The notes under the pieces are model-generated. The model was not told the origin of the DNA, did no database searches, and saw only the letters and a program-made list of their open reading frames with translations. A DNA stretch of 64,000 nucleotides from Frateuria terrea (GTDB lineage: Bacteria; Pseudomonadota; Gammaproteobacteria; Xanthomonadales; Rhodanobacteraceae): the NCBI RefSeq assembly GCF_900115705.1, contig NZ_FOXL01000004.1, positions 124,001 to 188,000 on the forward strand. Direction: 5' to 3'. Below, piece after piece: positions 16,390 to 24,442 of the stretch. The stretch's first letter is position 1. Each line of letters starts with the position of its first letter. Made by a program: the position numbers and the translations under genes.

Positions 16390-17568
16390 ATGAGCCGCTC
16401 GCCGTCCCGTATCCAGATACTGCGAGGGCATACCTTGAAACTGTCGACCTTCATCCAGTGCCACATCGAGGCCATCCTTGCGCAGTGGGAGACCTTCGCG
16501 CGGGACAATAGCCCCCATCCGCACCTGCTTTCCCACGAGGAACTGCGGGACCATGCGCGGGAGATGCTGATGGAAATCGCCGCCGACATGGAGACCAGGC
16601 AAACGGACCGCGAGCAACAGCGCAAGTCCGAGGGGCATGGAGCATCGGGCCATGAGGGACGCGCGGCAACTGAACACGGAAAAGGCCGGCAGTTGCATAA
16701 GTACACCCTGTTGCAGGTGAGCGCGGAGTTCCGTTCGCTAAGGGCCACCGTGCTGCGGCTGTGGGAACCCTATCTCGAAACTGCCGATGCCGACGCACTG
16801 CACGAGGTCATCCGTTTCAACGAGGGCATCGACCAGGCGTTGGCCGAATCGATCATCGGTTGGGTCAAGCACACGGGTGAAACGCGGGACCTGTTCCTGG
16901 CCGTGCTCGGCCACGACCTGCGCTCTCCGCTGGCCAGCATCGCCCTGGCCGGCGACATGCTTGCGGGACCGGCACTGCCGCCTGAACGCCTCGCCACGGT
17001 GGCATTCACCGTGACCCGTGCCAGCCGGATCATGTCGGACATGATCAACGACCTGATGGGTTTTGCCAGCACCCAGCTCGGCGGAGACATACCCCAGCAT
17101 CCAGTGCCGTGCGATCTGCTGGCACCGCTCAACGACGCCATCGCCGATGCGGCCGCCACCTATCCGGGCGCCCGTTTCCAGCTGCACGCGCCCGCTACGC
17201 TGCTTGGCCGCTACGATCGGGGGCGCCTGTACCAGATGTTCCTCAACCTACTGGTCAACGCGGCGCGCCATGGCACGGAAGGCTGTCCGGTTCTCGTCGA
17301 GGCCGGCACCCGATTCAGCGACCATGTGGTGAGCGTCACCAACAAAGGCGAACCGATACCCCCGCAGGCACTGGAGTCTATCTTCCAGCCGCTGGTGCAA
17401 CTGACGGAGGAAGACCACGTCACCCGTCCACCCACCAGCCTGGGCCTGGGGCTGTTCATTGCTCGCAAGATTGCCGAAGGGCACGGCGGTGGCATCCAGG
17501 TGACGTCGAACCAGTCCGACGGCACCCGGTTCGCCATCACGCTGCCGACTGAGGAATCGGATGCATGA
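16390..17568 (+). CDS. Sensor histidine kinase with RsbRD-like N-terminal domain
   Basis: 392 residues. The N-terminal ~150 residues (LSTFIQCHIEAILAQWETFARDN ... LRDHAREMLMEIAADMETRQTDREQQ) resemble the alpha-helical domain found at the N-terminus of RsbRD-type RsbT co-antagonists. HisKA follows with His in VLGHDLRSPLASIALAGD, then HATPase with N-box NLLVNAARHG and TSLGLGLFIARKIAEGHGG. No membrane segment is seen, so it should be cytosolic. Coupling a stressosome-type sensor domain to a kinase fits with the rsbRST-kinase module at 6-11.6 kb, but no direct link is shown. No response regulator is encoded next to it. Confidence 0.87.
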   Translation: MSRSPSRIQILRGHTLKLSTFIQCHIEAILAQWETFARDNSPHPHLLSHEELRDHAREMLMEIAADMETRQTDREQQRKSEGHGASGHEGRAATEHGKGRQLHKYTLLQVSAEFRSLRATVLRLWEPYLETADADALHEVIRFNEGIDQALAESIIGWVKHTGETRDLFLAVLGHDLRSPLASIALAGDMLAGPALPPERLATVAFTVTRASRIMSDMINDLMGFASTQLGGDIPQHPVPCDLLAPLNDAIADAAATYPGARFQLHAPATLLGRYDRGRLYQMFLNLLVNAARHGTEGCPVLVEAGTRFSDHVVSVTNKGEPIPPQALESIFQPLVQLTEEDHVTRPPTSLGLGLFIARKIAEGHGGGIQVTSNQSDGTRFAITLPTEESDA

Positions 17569-17722
17569 CCTGTCTACCGCGCCTTCGCCGAATGGATTGA
17601 AAAGGACGGCGAAGCGTGCTCAGGTCGAAAGGGGATGCGTGCGCCGAGGTGGACATCCTTGCTACTCGCTGTTCGGCGACATAGGCCGAGCGCATGGTGA
17701 TGCCTCTGAGGCGACTTCGCGT

Positions 17723-18082
17723 TCAAGTCCCCGATTTGGCCCGTGCGTAACGGAGGGCGTCGCTCAGATTGTCGTAGCGGTATTCGCCGTAGCAGAACTT
17801 GGCGGAGTCGACTCGGGTTACGCCCAAGATGTCCATCTCTTCTTGTTCCGCAGCCGAGACCGATTGTCCGGCTCGTGCAGGGATGCGTTCTGCGTGCCCG
17901 TCCCGACCGCTCAATTGACTCAGCAACGTGCGGTACAAGTCGACGGCCTGATGGGCCATTGCCGCGTTGGTGGCGGAAGGAAGCGCAGAGCCACGAGCGA
18001 TCAGTGCCGCCGCTAGCGTAGCCGCGGTGTGTTTGTCGGATGGATCCCCGTCGTCGTTTTTGCGGCACCATTCGTTAGCCAT
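17723..18082 (-). CDS. Hypothetical protein (119 aa)
   Basis: Leftward frame from ATG 18082: MANEWCRKNDDGDPSDKHTAATLAAALIARG and ending YGEYRYDNLSDALRYARAKSGT. GGTGG lies upstream of the ATG. The longer frame to 18304 is out of character and not used. The protein is soluble, with an alpha-helical, Ala-rich middle and an acidic segment (SAAEQEEMDILGV). No family is recognised. It sits in the accessory region between a kinase and a RAYT remnant. Confidence 0.6.
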   Translation of the reverse strand: MANEWCRKNDDGDPSDKHTAATLAAALIARGSALPSATNAAMAHQAVDLYRTLLSQLSGRDGHAERIPARAGQSVSAAEQEEMDILGVTRVDSAKFCYGEYRYDNLSDALRYARAKSGT

Positions 18083-18549
18083 TTGCGTTCCACCATGGGT
18101 TTTCGATGCATCACCGATGTGTTTTTTTGTCGGCACTTCGATCTGCGGTTGCGTAACTGATTTTCGTTCGCCGGCAACGGTCGGCCTTCGTTTTCGGCAA
18201 CCAATGACCACGTTACTGACCACGCCATTCGCAAGTCGGAGGGAGGGCGAGAAAGCGAGCAGCACGAAGGGGTAAATGGACGGTGCGCGGTCGCATGTGA
18301 CCACTTCGTGACCCCGAAGGGGCTGCGTTTACTACAGCAGCTTGGACTGCCTGAGGCGGTCCCGCGGATTGCACCCGGCGGAGCTTGAGAGCAGGCCCAG
18401 CTGCAGTTCGGGCACAGGGCGCCGTCAAGCCGCCGCGACGTCGAGCGCCTGTTCGAGCCGCGGCGCCGTGAGGTGTGCGAACCGAACGGGAAGCCCCCGT
18501 CCGCTTCCGGCCAGAAGCGGCCATGCAACCGGAGTTAGGCCGGGCCGAC
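18083..18549. other. Stretch without a supportable gene, next to the RAYT remnant
   Basis: No coding region can be supported. A dyad around GTGACCACTTCGTGACC (about 18297-18314) and GC-rich inverted segments occur, which could be REP-like debris associated with the neighbouring RAYT pseudogene, but I could not define a repeated unit by eye. Confidence 0.3.
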
Positions 18550-18559
18550 GTCCCCCCGC

Positions 18560-19129
18560 TTTCAGTAGCGTTCGCTCAACAAAACGAACCTGATCCCCTT
18601 GTTCCCTTCGTGCTCATGGACAAACACGTCCACCTCCTGGTCGACGGGCTATCGGCCGATGGCCTTTCGAGGGCCATGCGACGCCTCGGCCAGTGCTATG
18701 TCGAAGGTTCAAACTGAGGCATCGGCGCTGCGGCGGACTGTGGCAAGGGTGTTTCAAGTCGTGCCTCGTCCAGCCAGACCGTTATCTGCTCAACGTCATG
18801 CGCCACATCGAATTGAACCCGGTACGCGCTGCGCTGGTGAAAAGGCCCGAAGACTACCGCTGATCCAGCGTTCGTATGCATCTGGCCCGGGTCAATGATC
18901 CCTGATCACCCCGCACCCGCTTTATCTCGCGCTCGGTAATGATCCGGGCGAAAGAGCTCGCTGCTACCGCGCCTGGCTGGATGCCGGCATGCGGCACGAA
19001 GAGCTCGCGCAACTCCGGGCTTACGCGCACCAAGAGAAAGCGCTGGGCTACGATCGTTTCCAGCGCATGGTTGCAATCACCCTTGGTCGAGCCGCAGAGG
19101 TCCGCCCCGGTGGGAGACCCCGGCACTGA
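18560..19129 (+). pseudogene. REP-associated tyrosine transposase (RAYT, Y1/IS200-like), frameshifted
   Basis: The first segment reads PFVLMDKHVHLLVDGLSADG, containing the HxH (HUH) metal motif of Y1 transposases, then LSRAMRRLGQCYVEGSN and a stop at 18715-18717. After a frame change the sequence resumes as LWQGCFKSCLVQPDRYLLNVM, then RHIELNPVRAALVKRPEDYR, where a stop replaces the usual WSS. Further on it reads ITPHPLYLALGNDPGERARCYRAW, DAGMRHEELAQLRAY and FQRMVAITLGRAAEVRPGGRPRH before the natural end at 19129. All family segments are present in order but broken by frameshifts and stops. The central catalytic Tyr region is damaged, so it is inactive. Confidence 0.85.
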
Positions 19130-19182
19130 GCGCGTGGGAGTTTAACTGCCTCCGTCCCGTTTAGTTGTTCATCATATAGAGG

Positions 19183-19604
19183 CTAGTCAAAATACCCCTC
19201 GCCGAAGACCAATACACTCTCACCCTGCCGCTCCGAATCATCAGCACTGGCTGGAGCGTAGATGCTCACACCCAACCTTCGGGACGTCGCACCATCATCA
19301 TCCATTTCTACCTGAGGGTCCTTAGCCTTCAATACGTCGCATGCCTCGGAAAAGCTTGTTTCTAGTAGGCTGACGCCCTCGAAAATTGGACGCGCAGGGG
19401 CGGCTAACTCTATCGCCTCGATACGCAATTGGCTATCGTAATAAAAAAAAGCCCAAGATCAGCGTAATAATCACTCGCAACCTTGGAACGGGGCGTCTTG
19501 AAAAATGTTTTGTAATTTCCCCCAAAAGATTTTCGAACGACTTCTGAACTCGCCCCTAGACTTATCACTGACAATCCTAACAAGGGAACAATAACGTACT
19601 TCAT
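19183..19604 (-). pseudogene. Immunity-like protein gene with a homopolymer frameshift
   Basis: Two leftward frames join into one protein if a single T is added to a run of eight T on the coding strand (A8 near 19442-19449 on the given strand): MKYVIVPLLGLSVISLGASSEVV ... ASDYYADLGLFF then YYDSQLRIEAIELAAPARPIFEGVSLL ... VLVFGEGYFD. The joined protein would be ~140 residues, and the LGLFFYYD-QLRIEAIELA-P pattern resembles small immunity proteins that accompany polymorphic toxins. The N-terminus looks like a signal peptide or membrane anchor. Base composition is noticeably more AT-rich than its neighbours. The break may be real, phase-variable slippage, or a sequencing error in the homopolymer. 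Confidence 0.6.
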
Positions 19605-19605
19605 T

Positions 19606-19815
19606 TTAATGTCCTAGGCTCTTTGTGTAGTCCAACATTTGCTGGATAGCTCCGTCGTACTTGTTTCCGAACTTAGAATGAAGGTCTTGGATGTCCATTT
19701 GCTGAGCACCCCTAAAATCCCCCTTTTGTATGAGCCGCCTTTGCTCTTCACGGTATGCGCGCGCCTCCCTCGAAGATCCCCAGCTAGCTGTTTGTCGGTG
19801 GTCATCCCGCTCCAT
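19606..19815 (-). CDS. Orphan C-terminal tip of a polymorphic/Rhs-type toxin
   Basis: A 69-residue leftward frame ending EEQRRLIQKGDFRGAQQMDIQDL and SKFGNKYDGAIQQMLDYTKSLGH. This pattern is the kind of helical C-terminus seen at the end of Rhs/polymorphic toxin proteins, here without any repeat or delivery domain upstream; the sequence to the right is GC-rich and unrelated. Its stop is one base before the ATG of the immunity-like gene at 19604 (TAA-A-ATG), the usual toxin-immunity spacing. It is probably a displaced, incomplete toxin tip. Family assignment is from pattern recognition only. Confidence 0.45.
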   Translation of the reverse strand: MERDDHRQTASWGSSREARAYREEQRRLIQKGDFRGAQQMDIQDLHSKFGNKYDGAIQQMLDYTKSLGH

Positions 19816-20081
19816 TAAAATGGCAGCGTAAGCTCCCGGGCGAATGCCCGCAAAGCAACCTGTAAGGCTTGAATTTCCGCGTTCACGATCCCCTGGCCCA
19901 TCTGGTTGGGTGCCCGTACGAGCAATAGCGCGGGGCCGGGAAGCGGCCCAGCGTGACCCCATGACTTCCGGCCGTATCCCGCCACGGCCCGCTCAGGCAA
20001 CACTCGCGCGGCTCTGTGCCGTTCGTCACCCCGTGGCGCCGCCTGCACAGCCCACGTTCCGCTCATCCCACAAGGACCCCT

Positions 20082-22727
20082 ATGCGCCGTCACCTCTCCA
20101 CCGCAATCTGCCTGGCCCTGGCCGGGCTCACCATGGCCCCGCTGGGCGCCGCTTCGGCTTCCGAGGCGCGGCTGGTCACGACGCAGTTGCCGCGCGGCGT
20201 GGTGCCGTCGCATTACGACGTGGCGGTGACGCCGCATGCGGACAAGCTGTCGTTCGATGGGCAGGTGACGATCACGCTGGCGGTGACCAAGCCGACCTCC
20301 TCGATCACGCTCAATGCGGCGGGCCTGACCTTCTCCAAGGCGTCGCTGACGGCGGAGAAGGGCAAGATGGCGTTCGCGGCGCCGAAGATTGCGGTCGATG
20401 AGAAGGCGCAGACCGCCACCTTCACCTTCGACCACCCGATTCCCGCCGGCACCTACCGCCTGGCGATGATCTACACCGGCAAGATCGGCACGCAGGCCAA
20501 TGGCTTCTTCGCGCTGGACTACGACACCAAGGCCGGCAAGAAGCGCGCGCTGTACACGCAGTTCGAAAACTCCGACGCGCGCCGCTTCATCCCGTCCTGG
20601 GACGAGCCCAACTACAAGGCGACCTTTGCGCTGACGGCTACCGTCCCGACGGACGAGATGGCGGTGAGCAACATGCCGATCGCCTCGAAGAAGGACCTGG
20701 GCAACGGCCTGACCGAGGTGCACTTCGGCCAGTCGCCGAAGATGTCCACCTATTTGCTGTTCTTCGGCCTGGGTGACTTCGAGCGCGCCACGCTCAACGC
20801 CCAGGGCACCGAGATCGGCGTGATCACGCAGAAGGGCATGGTCGACCAGGCGAAGTTCGCGCTGGATTCCTCCAAGCAGGTGCTGAAGGAATACAACGAC
20901 TACTTCGGCGTGCCGTACCCGCTGCCCAAGCTGGACAACATCGCCGCACCGGGCCGCAGCCAGTTCTTCTCGGCGATGGAGAACTGGGGTGCGATCTTCA
21001 CCTTCGAGTATTCGCTGCTGCTGAACCCGCAGATCTCCACCCAGCTGGACAAGCAGCGCGCGTTCAACGTCGCGGCGCACGAGATGGCGCACCAGTGGTT
21101 CGGTGACCTGGTGACCATGAGCTGGTGGGACGACCTGTGGCTCAACGAAGGCTTCGCCTCCTGGATGGCCGCGCGCACCACGCATAAGCTGCATCCGGAA
21201 TGGCATACCGATCTGGACGCCGTGGCCGTGCGCGAGGGCGCGATGGGGCAGGACTCGGTGGTCACCACGCACCCGATCGTGCAGCACGTGGAGACGGTGG
21301 AGCAGGCCAGCCAGGCGTTCGATGCGATCACCTATTCCAAGGGCGAGGCGGTGATCCACATGCTGGAAGGCTACGTGGGCGAGAACGCCTGGCGTACCGG
21401 CGTGCGCAACTACATCAAGGCGCACGAGCACGGCAACACGGTGTCGGACGACCTGTGGAAGTCGGTGCAGGCCGCGGCCGGCAAGCCGATCATGCAGATC
21501 GCGCACGACTTCACGCTGCAGCCGGGCATTCCGATGATCGAGGTGCGCGCTGCGGCCTGCTCCAACGGCAAGACGGAGATCGCGCTGCGCCAAGGTGAGT
21601 TCACCCGCGACCGCCCGAACAAGACCCCGCTGCATTGGCACGTGCCGGTGATCGCCAAGACGGTGGACGGCAAGGAAGTGCGCACGGTGGTCGACGGCAA
21701 GGCGACGATGAGCGTGCCGGGCTGCGGTCCGGTGCTGGTCAACGCCGGCCAGACCGGCTACTACCGCACGCTGTACGCGCAGAACAACTTCGACGCGCTG
21801 AAGGGGCAGTTCGCCAAGCTGGCGCCGCTCGACCAGCTCGGCCTGCTTGGCGATACCTGGGCGCTGGGCATGGCCGGCAACGAACCGGTCTCCAACGTGC
21901 TGGCGCTGATCACCGCGACCCCGGCCAACGCCGATCCGCAGGTGTGGTCCGAGGTGGCCGGCTACCTGTCGGCGCTGGACGACTACTACCGCGGCGACCA
22001 GGCCCGCCAGCAGCGCCTGCGCACGTTCGCGCTGGGCCAGTTGCAGCCCGTGTTCGCCAAGATCGGCTGGGAGGCCAAGACGGGAGAGAGCGTGCCGACG
22101 GCCAACCTGCGCCAGGAACTGATCGGCGTGATGGCGGACCTGGGTGACAAGCAGGTGATCAACGAGGCGCGCCGCCGCTTCGCCGCGCAGAAGACGGACC
22201 CGAACGCACTGCCGGTGGCACTGCGCAAGACGGTCACCGCGATCGTCGCCCAGCATGCCGACGAGACGACCTGGGACCAGCTGCACGCCCAGGCCAAGGC
22301 CGAGACCACGCCGCTGATCAAGGACCAGCTCTACAGCATGCTCTCGATACCCGAGAACGATGCGCTGGCACAGCGTGCGCTGAACCTGGCGCTCACCGAC
22401 GAGCCGGGCGCCACCAACAGTGCCGGCATGATCCGCGCGGTGGGCTACCACCATCCGGAGATGGCGTTCGACTTCGCGGTGGCGCACAAGGGCCAGGTGG
22501 ACAAGCTGGTCGACGCCCAGTCGGCGACCCGCTACTACCCCTCGATCGGCGCCAGCTCGACCAAGCCGGAGATGATCCAGAAGATCCAGGACTTCGCGCA
22601 GAAGTACATCGCGCCGACCTCCCGCCGCGTGGCCGAGCAGGCGGTCGCCAACATCAAGTACCGCATGATGATCCGCCAGGATCGGCTGTCGGAAATCGAT
22701 GCATGGCTGGACAAGCACGCCGGCTGA
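20082..22727 (+). CDS. Secreted M1 family zinc aminopeptidase
   Basis: 881 residues. A signal peptide (MRRHLSTAICLALAGLTMAPLGAASAS) directs it to the periplasm or outside. The exopeptidase motif is GAMEN-like (SAMENWGAIF), and the zinc site HEMAHQWFGDLVTMSWWDDLWLNEGFASW gives His333, Glu334, His337 and Glu356. A C-terminal ERAP1_C-like helical domain of ~350 residues completes the fold. It should remove N-terminal amino acids from peptides, serving peptide nutrition. ATG 20082 is preferred over the upstream frame start because AAGGA precedes it and the signal peptide starts there. A rho-independent terminator follows directly. Confidence 0.94.
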   Translation: MRRHLSTAICLALAGLTMAPLGAASASEARLVTTQLPRGVVPSHYDVAVTPHADKLSFDGQVTITLAVTKPTSSITLNAAGLTFSKASLTAEKGKMAFAAPKIAVDEKAQTATFTFDHPIPAGTYRLAMIYTGKIGTQANGFFALDYDTKAGKKRALYTQFENSDARRFIPSWDEPNYKATFALTATVPTDEMAVSNMPIASKKDLGNGLTEVHFGQSPKMSTYLLFFGLGDFERATLNAQGTEIGVITQKGMVDQAKFALDSSKQVLKEYNDYFGVPYPLPKLDNIAAPGRSQFFSAMENWGAIFTFEYSLLLNPQISTQLDKQRAFNVAAHEMAHQWFGDLVTMSWWDDLWLNEGFASWMAARTTHKLHPEWHTDLDAVAVREGAMGQDSVVTTHPIVQHVETVEQASQAFDAITYSKGEAVIHMLEGYVGENAWRTGVRNYIKAHEHGNTVSDDLWKSVQAAAGKPIMQIAHDFTLQPGIPMIEVRAAACSNGKTEIALRQGEFTRDRPNKTPLHWHVPVIAKTVDGKEVRTVVDGKATMSVPGCGPVLVNAGQTGYYRTLYAQNNFDALKGQFAKLAPLDQLGLLGDTWALGMAGNEPVSNVLALITATPANADPQVWSEVAGYLSALDDYYRGDQARQQRLRTFALGQLQPVFAKIGWEAKTGESVPTANLRQELIGVMADLGDKQVINEARRRFAAQKTDPNALPVALRKTVTAIVAQHADETTWDQLHAQAKAETTPLIKDQLYSMLSIPENDALAQRALNLALTDEPGATNSAGMIRAVGYHHPEMAFDFAVAHKGQVDKLVDAQSATRYYPSIGASSTKPEMIQKIQDFAQKYIAPTSRRVAEQAVANIKYRMMIRQDRLSEIDAWLDKHAG

Positions 22728-22750
22728 TCCGCCAGCCAGGAAGGTAGAAC

Positions 22751-22778
22751 GAGGCCCCGCACTGCGGGGCCTTTTTCG
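22751..22778 (+). terminator. Rho-independent terminator of the M1 aminopeptidase gene
   Basis: GGCCCCGCACTGCGGGGCC forms an 8-bp GC stem with a short loop and is followed by TTTTT; it lies about 25 bases after the stop codon. Confidence 0.9.
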
Positions 22779-23035
22779 TTGAAGGCGAGGCTTCGTCGCC
22801 TGCCCCGGTCGGCCATGGCCGCGCGTGGTGACCGGCCCCGACCGCCGTCGCCCCATGCATCAGCGGGGCCATGGCGCTCCATCGCGCGCATGACCTACGA
22901 CCCTGGCGGGCGGCCATGGAAGCAGTACGCTGCCCGCGCCATCTGAGGGATGGCTTTTCAGCGATCGGATGGCCGTGGGCGGTGCCTGTTCCAGGCGATC
23001 AACCATGCGCTTGGCAGGCGACCGTCCGAAAACTC

Positions 23036-23086
23036 ATGAGCTTCGTGCCAAACCCCTGGCCGCTCATGGGCCTCCCACGTCGATGA
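23036..23086 (+). promoter_or_regulatory. Conserved leader, copy A (possible upstream peptide)
   Basis: The leader of the gene at 23102 contains TGCCAAACCCCTGGC followed by a CTCATGGGCCTCCCACGTCG-like segment, nearly identical to a second copy at 23901-23945 ahead of the paralogous gene. In copy A a frame ATG AGC TTC GTG CCA... gives MSFVPNPWPLMGLPRR-stop; in copy B the same frame gives MPNPWQAHGSPTSK-stop. Distance to the main start codon is the same within one base. It could be a leader peptide or a conserved RNA/DNA regulatory element. Confidence 0.5.
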
Positions 23087-23101
23087 AAAGCAGGTATCCC
23101 C

Positions 23102-23491
23102 ATGAACGCATTGTTCTCAAACCAGGCGTGCGCGCCGCGGCGCTCCGTGATACGGACCATGGCAGTGATGGCGGTGGTTGGCGCCTGCGCAGCAGCGGGC
23201 TCCTTCGCAGTGCAGGCGGCGGAAACCACGGGCCGGATCTTCGGGCACGCGCCGCCCGGTTCCACCGTGGTGATCGGCAGCGACGAGTACGCGATCCAGC
23301 GCAGCTTCCCGGTCAATGACGAAGGCCGCTACCTGGCGACCTGGCTGCCGGTAGGCGTCTACACCGTCACGGTGCTCGACAACGGCCAGCCGCTTGCCAG
23401 GCATCCCAGTGTGCAGATCTATGTCGACCGCGGATCAAGGGTCGATCTGGGTTGCGCCGGTGCGCGGTGCAGGGAGGTCGCGGCGAACTAG
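23102..23491 (+). CDS. Small secreted protein, carboxypeptidase-regulatory-like fold (paralogue A)
   Basis: 129 residues. An N-terminal signal peptide (RTMAVMAVVGACAAAGSFAVQAAE) is followed by a single ~70-residue beta-sandwich-like segment: TTGRIFGHAPPGSTVVI, DEGRYLATWLPVGVYTVTVLDNGQPLARHPSVQIYVDRG. The G-Y-x-x-x-x-LPVGxYxVT pattern matches carboxypeptidase-D-like/CarboxypepD_reg repeats that often precede TonB-dependent Oar-like receptors, but no receptor domain follows. It is a paralogue of the protein at 23959 (shared TSG/TTG-x-I/VFGxAP, LPVGVY, NGQP). It ends with two extra Cys (LGCAGARC). Function unknown; probably periplasmic or outer-surface. Confidence 0.8.
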   Translation: MNALFSNQACAPRRSVIRTMAVMAVVGACAAAGSFAVQAAETTGRIFGHAPPGSTVVIGSDEYAIQRSFPVNDEGRYLATWLPVGVYTVTVLDNGQPLARHPSVQIYVDRGSRVDLGCAGARCREVAAN

Positions 23492-23900
23492 CGAGGAATC
23501 GCTCTGGCCGGAGGTTGCCGCGGGGAGGCCCGCCGCCGCCTCCGGTGCCTGCCTGAAGCGAGCGCCTGGCGCGGGGCTGTTCCAGGTCCCGCCAGGGCGG
23601 GCGAGGGACGCTTGGGGCCGGCTGCGCTCTCGCCGTCGCACGCTCCGCTTTTCTGGATGCGTCGGCGAGGGACCGCGCAAGCGCCTCCGCGGCCGGCCGC
23701 GCATTCTCGTGCGGCAGGGTTGCAGCCTGCCGAATCACCCAGGCGTGACTTCTTACCCTTCGGCGGTGCCCCGCGCATCGGATAGGCTGCGCACGTCCGC
23801 ACGAAGGGTGATCCCCAGCACCACTCGAGCGGCCGCGGGTGGCGTCTTTTCCGGTGTCCATGTGACGGCGGGCAGCGCCATCGGCACGACCCGTGGGCGC
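23492..23900. other. Stretch without a supportable gene between the two paralogues
   Basis: About 400 GC-rich bases with no convincing gene. Frames on both strands are Arg/Pro/Ala-rich shadows. The right end carries the second leader copy and should contain the promoter of the gene at 23959; I cannot assign its boxes. Confidence 0.4.
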
Positions 23901-23945
23901 ATGCCAAACCCCTGGCAGGCCCATGGCTCCCCCACATCGAAATGA
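23901..23945 (+). promoter_or_regulatory. Conserved leader, copy B (possible upstream peptide)
   Basis: Second copy of the leader described at 23036: TGCCAAACCCCTGGC, then a CCCATGG-CTCCCCCACATCGA segment. It reads MPNPWQAHGSPTSK-stop, ends 13 bases before the ATG of the downstream paralogue and is followed by a strong GAAGGA ribosome-binding site. Confidence 0.5.
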
Positions 23946-23958
23946 AGAAGGAAAATCC

Positions 23959-24342
23959 ATGAAGACCATCCACTCGATTCATGCGGGTTCGGTTCGCCGT
24001 GTGCTTTCCGCGCGGTCGTTCGCGCTGGCTGTCGCCCTTGCGGTTTGCGGCCTGGCGGGTACCTCTGCGGTTTACGCGCAGTCCACCTCCGGCGAGGTGT
24101 TCGGCAAGGCACCGGCTGGCGACAGCGTGCTTGCCAAGAGCATGACCAACGGTTCGCAGCGTGAGGTCCAGGTCGATGCCAAGGGTCGCTACATGATCAA
24201 GTCGCTTCCGGTCGGCGTGTACTCGGTGACGCTGTCGGAAAACGGCCAGCCCGTCGCCAAGCACCTGAACGTGCCGGTGGTCGTGGGGCGCGGCATCCAG
24301 GTGAATTTCGACGGCGCCGCTTCCGCCGCGGGCACGAACTGA
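23959..24342 (+). CDS. Small secreted protein, carboxypeptidase-regulatory-like fold (paralogue B)
   Basis: 127 residues from ATG 23959, which has GAAGGAAAATCC before it. Signal peptide: RSFALAVALAVCGLAGTSAVYAQ. The mature part STSGEVFGKAPAGDSVLAKS, DAKGRYMIKSLPVGVYSVTLSENGQPVAKHLNVPVVVGRG resembles a single carboxypeptidase-regulatory/Oar N-terminal repeat. It is clearly related to the product at 23102 and shares its leader. No membrane or receptor domain is attached. The pair probably arose by tandem duplication including the 5' leader. Function unknown. Confidence 0.82.
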   Translation: MKTIHSIHAGSVRRVLSARSFALAVALAVCGLAGTSAVYAQSTSGEVFGKAPAGDSVLAKSMTNGSQREVQVDAKGRYMIKSLPVGVYSVTLSENGQPVAKHLNVPVVVGRGIQVNFDGAASAAGTN

Positions 24343-24375
24343 CGCCCATGGCCGGTCGCTGACCGGCCAACACGG

Positions 24376-24406
24376 AAAAGGCCAGCGCCCAGGCGCTGGC
24401 CTTTTT
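24376..24406 (+). terminator. Rho-independent terminator after paralogue B
   Basis: AAGGCCAGCGCC-CA-GGCGCTGGCC followed by TTTTT: a 12-bp near-perfect stem. The opposite-strand A-run also makes it usable as a bidirectional terminator for the convergent thiolase gene ending at 24443. Confidence 0.9.
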
Positions 24407-24442
24407 CTTTGGAGCGACGCCCCAACGCGCCGTTGGAAAAAC

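Noticed and set aside
19815-22856. Minus-strand 1013-codon frame opposite the M1 aminopeptidase
   Set aside because: Antisense shadow of an aminopeptidase with intact signal peptide, zinc site and terminator. Only its short left end, beyond 19815, coincides with a plausible separate small gene.
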